Source of the DNA: Henckelia pumila
Taxonomy: Eukaryota > Streptophyta > Magnoliopsida > Lamiales > Gesneriaceae
Reading direction: 5' to 3'
Assembly: GCF_033568475.1 (NCBI RefSeq)
Contig: NC_133121.1
Location: 8,184,001 to 8,248,000 of the forward strand
Length of the DNA: 64,000 nt
A program made the translations under genes and the position numbers. Below are positions 48,977-59,600 of this stretch, piece by piece. The notes under the pieces are model-generated. The model was given only the letters and a program-made list of their open reading frames with translations, was not told the DNA's origin and ran no database searches. How positions within the stretch are numbered: position 1 is the stretch's first letter; each line of letters opens with the position of its first letter.

Positions 48977-49286
48977 ATTCAACTACTATGAATGTTATGC
49001 AGCAAATGATCATGCTTTTTGGAGTTGTTAAATAATCGTTTTTGCTATGTATTTTGTCTCTGATTTTGGTTCTTGATATATGGTTTCCATTTCATATCTT
49101 CTTGTTTAGAGCTCAATTTCTTCAAGACATCAACTTTATTGCACGTGCTGTCGAGATTTTAGATCATTCTTAAACAATTGTATGCAATTGTATGCGTAAA
49201 ACTGAGATTTCACCTATATACAGTACAAAACCAGATCATTCAACTGAAGAATGTAACAAGTATAAAGAATGAACCCGCGCCAATCT

Positions 49287-52200
49287 TCACTTTACCAGCT
49301 CTTTCAATATCAGATACCTGAAAGAAAAATTATGTGGAACCCATTCGATGTTTTTGCGCGAAGATTGAGCAAGCTTGGATCTTCTCCTAATGGTTTTCCT
49401 CAGAGACTCGGGTAAAGATTGTTGGATCATCTGTACTATGTCACCAGTACAGAGACCGGACTCCTTGGCGAAGTACTCCACTATCTTCGGCAGGACGATC
49501 TTTTTATCCTTTCGTATACCAAATGTAGCTCGAATGTACTCTTCTTTTGCAGCTTCCAGTTGATGATATACCCGTTTTGGCGTGTATGTACGAACCTATA
49601 GCATACAAACACAAGCAGCCTGTTAGATCAAGAAAGCTTGAACATGATAAGGTTTAAGAAAAAGGGCATGGATGATTGATTACCGCTGGATCGGAGTGGC
49701 TCCCGGTTGAGAGAGCAAAATGTAGAAGTGGCTCGGATTGTACAATAGCATATGCTTGCCGTGCATCACTTGATTTGAATTTTGTTCTGGATGAAAATAG
49801 TAACCTAAGCCACTGAATAAAGAGCAAATTTCGTCAGCATAAAACGAATGTTCTACGGTTAACTTGTACAGAAAGAATGATGTAAACATGTGCTAAGGTT
49901 CAATCCAGGTGATATACCTGTCCAGGATGCGACATTCGGCATCCGAGGATAGAATTCTGTATCACATCTGCACTCACTATTTGACCTCCAACATTGTAGG
50001 CAGCCTATGTAATGAAGTACTACTGTAAGATCAAGTTTTTCCAGCCAAGCCTTTTATGGGAGATGTAAATGATTAATTTCTTGTTTTCTTACCTTCATTA
50101 GTAGAAACATCCGCTTCATATTGTTTTCCGGGATGCCATACGCCAAAAACGCCTGTAAAAATAAAAAAACAAAGTATGCATAACTTGTAATATTTACAAG
50201 ATTAGTCATGCTGTAACAATATTATTCAGTCGAGTTTATACATGCATCACCAAAGCATTGTGTACATTGATCCAGAATGCCAGCTTCTCCTCGTGTGTCA
50301 TCTTTCCGGGATCTATCTCTTCCAATCGAGAAATAAGTGACCTGCGAAGTATAAATTCAATTATCATATCAGGCTTGATCGAGCTGAATACGTCTACAGA
50401 AAAAGCTCTATACAATCACAGTATCCTCACCTAAAGTCCCTTAGTAAGTATTCGATATCATTTAATTTCTCTCTACTTCTGTATATACAGTTTACTTCAA
50501 CCATTGTGCTGTAAGGTCCACTAAAATCTTTCAGCCCTTCTGTATGAAACGGGTTATCCAGACGAACATCAAAGGAGAAATCGTTTCTAAATGCAGGACT
50601 CCACAAGTCAGTCTGAAACTTTGGAGAAAATGCACCCACAGATGAAAAAGATGAAGTGGGCGACGAGTAGCTTTGGTGTACCAATGGAGGATCAGCAAGC
50701 TTGTAATATATATTGCACATACACCTGACCATTTCTTCCGAAAGCTTGTTCGTGGTCTCTGGTAAAAGATCCGAAATACTGGTTCCAAGATGCTCCGCCA
50801 GACTAATTACATTCGAAGACTTGTTCTGAGAATACTGTAAAAAGTTCAAAACATTTCAAGTCATTCGAAAAATTTACAATGAGTAGAGTCCTATACAGTA
50901 AGTCCTTGTTTTCATAAACCAAGCCTAAAATGATGAATACCTCCATCATGGACAATGGCTGAGAATAACATGTACGAAGAGAAGTTTTGCTCGACGGCCC
51001 TGTACGTTGAGAGAGTGAAGAGTGGGAGCGTTGAACTACCGACTCAACAAGATTATCTTCTTTGTTTTCCTTATATAATGATTGAACATTACTTTCAGGC
51101 ACTAATTTCTCTTTCTCTGACGAAGTATCTGCTCTTGAAAAATCTAATCGCTTCCTTCGGGAGGCCGGTAGTTGCGACTTTACTTCATATTTCTTGGATG
51201 GGGTTAAGGAGGTCGTTTGAGGATCAAAGGCTTTTCGATACATTGACAGAAGATGATGCTCTAAATGCTCGACTTCTAGCTCCAATATTGCAATTTCTTT
51301 GATGAGTTCTGCAGCTGGCTAGAATTTGGCAGCAAATCTTTCTTTATTACACTTCAACTACAGATGATTTCAAAACTTACAAGCGTGAAACCGATAGATG
51401 CTATACCTTAGGAACGGCGGTTTCGTTTATATAGTGGGACGACGCCTTGTGACCAAGTGCCTTTTCCATGGCACAGCGAACTGATACTTGATCCTGCAAT
51501 CTTTTTTCGAGCTGCAGCATCTGCATTGAAAATAAAAATTACAAAGCCTCCAAGGATTTAACAGAACTACCAACAAACCAGAAAGCAGAACATGTTCTTT
51601 TTTCGCATACCTCTCGACTCAAAGAATCTTGAATTTCAGATTTCGATAAATGATTCGTATAGCTGCTGAAACAGCCATTTAGGTGTCCTGTATCCTGGAA
51701 TCCGAAAATAAAAGTCTAATACATACCTTTGAAATAACTGCCGAGTTATATCTACTAAATTGATAACAAATGATTTGTGTGGGATTTGGAAAGTGCTTTT
51801 GCAAGAAAAGGAATAAACAAAAGTCGAATACAGATGGTTTCGACATTTCGGAATAATCTGAATCCAGAATGAATGGAGAAAGGGTTGATAATCTGAATTT
51901 GAAAAGTTTCTATCGAAATATGTATACTACAAACATAACTTACCAGCTTTTGTTGATGAGATTGTTCCAAATTACCTTCCTCAGGTTCTCTGTTGTGTGG
52001 GAAGCTGCCATTACAGAAGAGTGACAGGAAACAGAGTTTTAACTCAACATATGAACATCAAACTTGCCAACTCTATCTGTCCATTCATCTAAATACCAAA
52101 ACAACTTAAGAAAACTGAATGAGGAAATAAGAACATAACCAAAAATTAAAAGCCTCAAAACATGAACCCAGGAATCAAGATTTCACATAGCTCACACCGA

Positions 52201-52406
52201 CTCCAATCTCCACTCCAAAAATTAAACAAATTCTTAAAAGCTCTCCAAAAACAACTGATAAAACCAAATGAAGACAAAGCTGAACACAAACCCATTATAG
52301 AAAACCGCGTAGTGCAGTAAAATAACCGAGTAAAAAAGAACCTCTTGGAACGCCTGTGTTTAACCAGCGCAGGCAACTTGCTGCTGCGAAACCCTTCGAA
52401 AGCCAT
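49287..52406 (-). CDS. MIP1-like leucine-zipper DUF547 protein, 11 exons
   Basis: The family (ternary complex factor MIP1-like; Lzipper-MIP1 plus DUF547) has no settled biochemical role. Exons read on the minus strand: 52342-52406, 51944-52004, 51611-51694, 51407-51520, 50941-51318, 50431-50834, 50242-50341, 50093-50152, 49918-50004, 49684-49812 and 49287-49595. All junctions are GT-AG and keep the frame, giving 596 aa. The N-terminal part has a coiled-coil/leucine-zipper stretch (MLQLEKRLQDQVSVRCAMEK ... ELIKEIAILELEVEHLEHHL; residues about 71-130). A Ser-rich linker follows, then DUF547 (residues about 340-475: LISRLEEIDPGKMTHEEKLA, FWINVHNALVMHAFLAYGIP, AAYNVGGQIVSADVIQNSIL, PLLHFALSTGSHSDPAVRTY) and a C-terminal basic block. 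The start MAFEGFRSSKLPALVKHRRS is typical of the family. A long leader lies upstream to about 52880. Intact as read; exon edges are by eye. Confidence 0.94.
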
Positions 52407-52900
52407 AGCTAAACGAACGAGGATGAAGTGGCAAACTAACTCGCGAGCTCTATTTAGAAGAAAATGATCATCAAGAAAGGACTTTTAGGGTAGAAAATGG
52501 TCCCGAAAAAACGCAGCTTGGAGTCAAGGCTCGCAATTGTCTTGTTCTATATTTGTCTATCATTCAGCGCTAAACCAGGCAATGACTTCCTAATTACAGA
52601 GTCTGAACACCACAGAGGCTCATGTGCGCACACAAAAATGGCTGAGAAAAGGAAGCCCTTTTGACCATAAGGCGCCTTCTTTGTTAAAGAAAAGCAGCTC
52701 CCATTACCATTTTCTGTGATCTTTTTGCTGCGAAAACTAGGCTTTATTGCAATGGAGGGACTTTCCGTTTGGCGTCGAAAGAAGAAATCAGACTTTGTTT
52801 GCTTTTGGTGAAGAAAGTTTACTGTTAATGTCAAAGTGGTGAGAGAGCAGTAGTGCACAGAAAGTTGACCATTTTCAAGCAAAAAAATGATATAGGATGG
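52407..52900 (-). promoter_or_regulatory. Leader region of the MIP1-like gene
   Basis: On the minus strand this stretch precedes the start codon and contains an open frame (52547-52882) without family motifs. It probably holds 5' UTR, possibly with a further intron. The PSBO-like light motifs are not present. Confidence 0.4.
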
Positions 52901-53401
52901 AAAATGAGCATTATATATACATATACAAATAAAGTAATCTTGATATTATTGTGTTATGTTTTAGTTGTACAAGCATAAGAGAGTGTTTGATTAAAAGTTC
53001 AATTCTTTTTATCAATATTTTTTAAAACGAATATTGTGTAGGCTTCGTCGATAAAGTTTAGCTGGTTAATATAATTTACATATTATCGTGTTAATCGGAT
53101 GTTAATTTATTCATGCATATTGAGAGATAACTGACGAGTTTTCATGAAGACAACATAGAAAGATAAAGTATATACCGACAAATGTATAAATATGGTCCAA
53201 ATTTTCTTGCTATCAATCAATCACTTTAATAATAAAAACTTATACTTGTAGAGGTGAGTTGTGATGTTTTCGGTACCACAAAAATTAAATTTGTGATATG
53301 CATGCATCACACGTTTCTCTAACACAAGTAATTTAAAAATCAGTATAATATCTTTTCTACCATTTCGTATTTAGAAGTGGATTATAGCTCATTATAAACT
53401 C

Positions 53402-53553
53402 ATCTAGCTCAATGGTATCATAAGTCATAAAATTTTGTATTTAAACCTGGGGTACAAGGTTCGATTTCTGGGGAGGGCAAAAACTCCCCACCAGGGGAGA
53501 AGACCATGAGTGCAAGAATGGCTGGGCCAGCCCAGTCCATTACAAAAAAAAAA
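53402..53553 (+). mobile_element. tRNA-derived SINE (family 3) with poly-A tail
   Basis: An A box in CTAGCTCAATGGTATCATAA and a B box in CAAGGTTCGATTTCTGG are about 45 bp apart. A unique body (CCCACCAGGGGAGAAG, GGCTGGGCCAGCCCAGTCC) then ends in a poly-A run at 53543-53553. No other copy is in the window. Confidence 0.6.
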
Positions 53554-53649
53554 GACATATGTCTCTCTCATGATCTTTCCTCTAATGGGGAGTTTTTGAC
53601 CGATTCGAGCATGCACATCCATGTCTTAAATGCAAAGTTCCCTCAATTC

Positions 53650-53953
53650 TAGTACCACTTGAGCTAGGCAGCACTTATGTCACTCATTTTGGGGTCAACC
53701 GACTGGTGACCGTTTTTAATACGGTTCTGTCACGCTCTAAGCGTAAGCCCGCGCCCATCTCTGATACGGTTCTGTCATGCTTTGGGCCTAATCCCGCACC
53801 TGCGACTGCACATTGGGCCCCAATAACAACTATTTCATATTCGTAATCGCTTTATGAAAATGATTAAACCAAGTAACTATAAAACTCTATTGCAGCTCAT
53901 TATAAATTCATTTTAAATTTTTTATTTTTTTCATCTCGGGTAAGGATATCACA
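53650..53953 (-). mobile_element. TRIM-like element, partial, with a 226-bp LTR
   Basis: The LTR at 53728-53953 runs from TGTCACGCTC to GATATCACA. Just before it lies GGGGTCAACCGACTGGTGAC, the equivalent of GGGGTCAGCCAATTGGTGAT in the copy at 13065. The LTR shares GCGACTGCAC, CTTTATGAAAATGATTAA and ACTCTATTGCAGCTCATT-type blocks with both terminal segments of the 12725-13265 element. A remnant of a second terminal repeat may be at 53360-53400. It is a worn fossil. Confidence 0.6.
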
Positions 53954-54971
53954 TTTTGGAGGTTTTATTTGATGTATAATTGATTAAAATTATTATCTTT
54001 TAACCTATCTTGATAATTTTTTTAACAGTTTATGATTATCCCTAAAATGAAAACAAAAGCTAGTCTATTATATTATACAAACAAAAGCAAGCTAGCCTAC
54101 TCAAAAGAAGTTATAAATTATGAGGTCAACAAAAAGCGAAAAGGTGTATGTAAAAGTATTGGAAATTCGAGGGCTAACTCAAACTGGCTGAGGAATCATA
54201 TTTTATTTTCTCATCTAAAAAAAATAAAGGTACGTTGTTTAGAAATGCACCATAAAACAAAAGAGTCGAGAGAATCAAAACTCAAAAGATATATATGTTT
54301 TTTTAAACATAATAATAGCATTTTTCAATGCTAAAATAACGGGATGAATTCTTTAGAAATCTCCACGTAAATGGCGCTAGATTAAAAAATTATAAATCTA
54401 TAAACTTGGACCGGAAACATTTAATCAGAGCAGTTATAAAAAACCACAATATATATTTATAATCGAAAGAAAAATTGTATCTTGAATATTTGTTGAGGGT
54501 TGGAACGATTCATGCCCATTTTACAAAGTTGAATGAATTAGAGATGCTAGAGTACTGACTTAAATTGATATAGAAAAGAAAAATAATTAAAGCGTGTTAC
54601 CTCAAAAGGAACGAAAGTTAATTGGCTCTAAAAAGGGTACATTGGATACTTTGAAAGTATATGAAATTTTGTGGGTTTCCCTTTGTCTAAATCTTTACTT
54701 GAAAATTAAGAAAAATGTGAGATACCCACGTTGTCTTTGGTACAAAAGAGTGTCTCGTTTGTCAAAGAATCAGTGAATAAATTAATATGTTAATATGTAC
54801 GTGGGTTGACCTTTTTCTAGATCCATACAAAAGAAAAGGATGATTGCGGAGGTAGGTTCTTAGGAATTAGGCCTCCTATTTTATTTATTTTATTTAATTT
54901 TATTTTATTTATGTAGTTATCTTGTAGAGAAATATTGTATAGCTAGGTTCAAAAAGGAAAACATAAAAAAG
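53954..54971. other. Gene-free spacer
   Basis: AT-rich. The 100-codon plus-strand frame at 54032-54334 is Lys-rich, resembles no known family and is not called a gene. Confidence 0.5.
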
Positions 54972-55345
54972 GTATTTCGTAGGGACGTTGAAGTTGGTGT
55001 ATCAGGTAAATATGAGATCAAAAGGTCACGAACTTGTTTACCTCTATTTTGTTGATCGAGCGTAGGTATTAGACTCAATGACGGATCCAGAATTTTTAAT
55101 CCATCCGGGCTAAAATTTAATTAAGCTCTCGTATTTTTTAATATTTTGAATTGAACTACCTGGACTAACACCAAATTAAACAAAAATTATTCAAAATTTT
55201 ATATACAAAATTTAAAAAAAAATCAGGCGGGTGAGCTTCTACTTGGTTCCGCCACTGATTAGACTAGCTAGCGTAGTTCGAGGTTCGCAAGCTACTGCTT
55301 TAAACTAGAAGTTTTATTCGGTCGAGCCCGATAATTAACGGTTAC
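54972..55345 (+). mobile_element. SINE (family 1) interrupted by a hAT-type MITE
   Basis: The left part (GGGACGTTGAAGTTGGTGTA, TCAGGTAAATATGAGATC) matches the head pattern of the 7947 SINE. The right part after the insert (GACTAGCTAGCGTAGTTCGA, then GCAAGCTACTGC) matches its tail (GACTAACGTAGTTTGCAGGT). The pieces are separated by the 182-bp insert at 55076-55257. Confidence 0.65.
55076..55257. mobile_element. 182-bp hAT-type MITE
   Basis: Terminal inverted repeats CAATGACGGATCCAGA (left) and CAGTGGCGGAACCAAG (right end, complement) flank an AT-rich core. The perfect 8-bp direct repeat ATTAGACT lies at 55068-55075 and 55258-55265. An 8-bp target duplication and CAGTGGCGGA-type ends are characteristic of hAT elements. 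No coding capacity. A fragment of a similar left end is at about 10836. Confidence 0.88.
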
Positions 55346-56383
55346 ATGCAACTTACATGTTCCGGTAAAAAAAAATTTAAAAATAAAAAAGGCTTTTTCT
55401 TCTGTACGAGTTTTATTCCGAGACATCGAGTCCAAATTTGTGAATCGAAATTATGCGTTAGAATACCATTTTATTTTATTTTTGGTACTGGGTCGACTTA
55501 GTTCTAGAATTTTTCAAGAATATAATCAATGCAATTATATATGTATCCATATATGAGTATATATATGACCCATATACGTAACTTGGTCCGATCCTCGCTC
55601 AGCCTAGTTTTGTGAAGATTAATGTGGTCCATGTAGCTATATCTCACATGGAGCACGTCAACTGTGGTCCGGAATGATCAAGGTGCTGTATTCTTGTCAA
55701 TTATTGTATTGTATTTATTATTTTATAGAAATACGAAACACCTACATGATTTAAGTAAAAATTAACATAATAATTATATCGGTCATAAAAAATATGTTAT
55801 GACTACAAAATATATTTAATTGTCATAAAACACATATATTTTTTTATTTTTTAATTATTAAATAATTAAAACAGTACGTGATTTACAACATATGTCATGA
55901 ATCATGCCCAGCGAATCTAAACGCAAAACTATAATCAGCCGGCCGCATTATTTGAAATATTTAATTCACACCATTTGATTTATTAATTTTGAAATTCATA
56001 GCACTCAAGAATGAAGAATCATATATTTATCTCAAGTACTTCGAAAATACATATATACTTTAATCGATTTAACGCATATGATATATCGTGCATCTTAGTC
56101 TAGATGTTTGTATATATATATATATATGAGGTCCACAATTTTTTTACTGGACTCATGTGTAATGATCACTAATATCCACTTTTATATTCAACCTTAGAAT
56201 ATTATTTCAAAGGTAAGTAAAATTTCCCCATGCAACCAACGTAAAGATATATACGCACATCCCTACGCTTGAAATATTCATTTTCATTGGAGCTTTTGAT
56301 CCTTTGCCTAAATCATCTCAATCGGGCCGTTTCCATATCTTTGCCGATACGCAATATTAAATATGGGTGTAAAAAAAAAAAAT

Positions 56384-56447
<64 letters not shown>

Positions 56448-56680
56448 GAATCGGAAGATTTTACAAAGGCATGTTATCTAAATATGAATCTAATTGTTCG
56501 AACTGATCAGGCATGCAAAATCTATATATCATAAACTATACATTTACTATTATCATGCAATATCAATACATATACGCTTAATTAGAACTTATTGAAGCAC
56601 CTGATCACAAAATACCAAGAAATGTGGCCATGATATAGTACTTAATTATTCCGAGTTGCCTACTATATATATTTATTAAA
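55346..56680. other. BLH2 downstream region
   Basis: AT-rich and gene-free. It includes a long (AT)n microsatellite at about 56389-56443. The BLH2 3' UTR and polyadenylation region probably lie within 56450-56680. Confidence 0.5.
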
Positions 56681-59600
56681 TCAATTAACAATATCCCCCA
56701 ACGTCTCTAACTGAAAACGTGTTTTCTCCGGCAAGTTTCCGGCGTGACGTAGTCCCAGTGTGAGTGAAACGACGTCACCTGCACTTGTCCCTAACCTCAT
56801 AAGCGTAGATTCAATGCCACCATTGTTAAAGGGATGACCACTAGTGCCATAATCAGCGGCGCTGCTAACGACGACGCCGGCGTGGTGGCATGTGCGTGCA
56901 GGAATGTTAACCGCCGGCAATGATATTTCCGACAAAGAAGTGGAGGCGAGGGTAGTGGCTGAAGGGAGGGGAGGAGCCGTCACGGCAGCGGAGGAGGAGC
57001 AGTCACCGTGCGGTGTTGGATTTTTTACAATATTGTCGTTGATTGGGCTATTGCTGCTTTGGTCTTGCTCTTGTTCTTCTGACTCCCCTTTGGATTCTTT
57101 CTGGTACATTTCTTCAACCATGGGTTTCCACAATCGGACTCTAGCATTAATGAACCAATTCGAAACCTGAAAAAAAAAATAAAAAATCGTAACATATGAT
57201 GAGATTAATATAATTAAGCCCATTAAATTACCTTAAGGTTATCTCATAGAAATTTTAATGATGTTGATCACAAAAAAAAGATGTAAAAAAATATGACGGT
57301 TATGTTTTAAAACATTGTCGATGCTTTTCGAGCTCTTGTATAGAGCAATCTCGGGAAGAATTATTATTTTTTATCTTCATATGTTTCCACCAATTTGTTT
57401 TAGAAGATTTAGTTATTTTTTCAATGCATGTAATGTTCATGATATGATGCCACCATAGCTAGTATCGATGTGTGCAGTGCTATGTCAGTATTTTTGTTAT
57501 CAAATGACTAAATCTATCAAACATGCAATACGATATAAGACTACTAAAATTGAAATTTGACAATTTGCATGACAAATGACAAAAAATGGCCTTAAAACAT
57601 AGTTTTACCCGACCCTTTCAAAATGTCCTTCATCCTTGATTCTAGACACCATGTAGTTGATATTGGTGTTTCATAAGGTCGCTACCAAAAGTTTAAGACG
57701 ACTATATACAACATAAGACATTTTTTGGTGATCTCACTAAAACTCAAGTGTCTGTACGTATCTTTAGTTTAGAATTAATGTACTAATGAAATCAAAACAT
57801 ATTAATTTTTCATTTTTAAATTTAAAAACATTTTTATGGAGTATTTGTCTGAAAACATATTATTTTTTGTGCAAATTGCTCAAAAATCCCCAATGCAAAC
57901 ATGTTTTGCTCTGCACTCCCTAGCCACTTTTTTGTACCACATTTTTTGTTAATTTGTACCACATCTTGTATGGTTTTGTACCACATATTATATTGTTTTG
58001 TATCACATTTTATGACTAGGGACCCCAAAGCAAAACATGTTTGCATTTGGGGATTTTTGAGCAAATTGCCCTTATTTTTTTAAAAAAAATTAAAACATTT
58101 TATAATTTTTTTTGTAAAAACTACTTTTACAAAAACATTTTATAAGTACTTGTCAATCTCATATGTTGAAAATTACAATTATTTTTTGGATAATTAATTA
58201 TTTAATTACAGTACCAAGGTTACCTAGATAAAACACATTAAACAACTTAAAAAGTGTAACTAATTTTTATTAACAATGATTAAATCAGTGAAGTAATGTT
58301 AGCCCGTATGTATCTTTATCAAGTATCACGTAGCGTTTGGATCGTGACAAACACGATGCATGTCAATTTCAATTAAAATGTGAGAGACTCGCGTGACGTA
58401 AGACAGACCTGTCCCGTGAAAAAAGAGCAAAAAAAATGATGAAAAAAAAAAAAAAAAAAGTTAACCTGGTTTCGAGAGAGACCAGTTTGTCGAGCCAACA
58501 GATGCTTATCTGCATCGCTTGGGTACCTGTTCAAACATTTTGACGATAAAATACAAAAACTGCTAAGAAAAAGGATCACTACGTGTCTAAATTGTACAAT
58601 CTACACCATATCTTTTCGAATATATACTTCATTATTTCAAGCTTTTTCCCTTTTTTTTCCCAAGAAAACAGTAACTTTAGTTGTGGGCGTGACGATCTAT
58701 GATAGATCACAGGGCAGTACGAAGCAGCATATGCTGCAGCAGATGCAGAAGTGAAATGGGACAGCTGCATGCATGCCTGTTTTATCTTTTCTATTTTAAT
58801 GATAATGAAATAATTATAAGCTCATAATTTTAATTTGAAGAAATGATTTACATTATTACTATTTGTCACAGTGTAACTGTTAGGTTATAAACCATGAAAT
58901 GTTCATTCCAAAAAGCTTGTTTATTGGGTGGGATTGCCTCAAGGGTTTATAATCAACTTTTTATTAGTTTAGTATTTCAATGTGGACAATATTACAATAT
59001 CCCACATTGAAATACTAAGCTAATAAAGAGTTGATTATAAATCCTTGGGACAATCCCACCCAATAGGCAAGCCTTTTGGAACGTACGGTTTATAGCCTAA
59101 CAGTAACTTAATTAGATTCCTTAATCCTTACTAAAAAGAATATAATATCACATATACATGATATTTAATTTGGGGATATGTGGCCTGTCGTAGACCATCA
59201 GATTTGCATTACTCCCGCCGTAGGATCAAATAGACTTTTTTTGCATGGATTTGGGTCAAAAATAAAAATTCACGGTCAATGAGAAACTCTGGAAAACATT
59301 TATTAGGAATAAATATTTTAGTAGAATGCTATATATTAATTAATTAATATTACTACTGTATTATGTTAGAATAGTAACATGCATAGGTCAGCTGTACTTT
59401 TACAGGGCTATATCAGAAACATTAATCCCAGGTGAGATATCAGAATCAGACTGATGGGAAAAAACAGATCCAGGAAATGAAATTTCCTGACTCGAAGGAC
59501 AATTTATCACTATTCAAGAAGTTGGGGTTTAATTTTCGTATCAATAAAATAAAATAATTTGAGGGTTTATTTATAAATTGCATATATCACGTACATATAT

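Noticed and set aside
54032-54334. 100-codon Lys-rich plus-strand frame
   Set aside because: Composition follows the local A-richness and no family or promoter context is visible.
56389-56443. Possible regulatory TATA array downstream of BLH2
   Set aside because: It is a plain (AT)n microsatellite.
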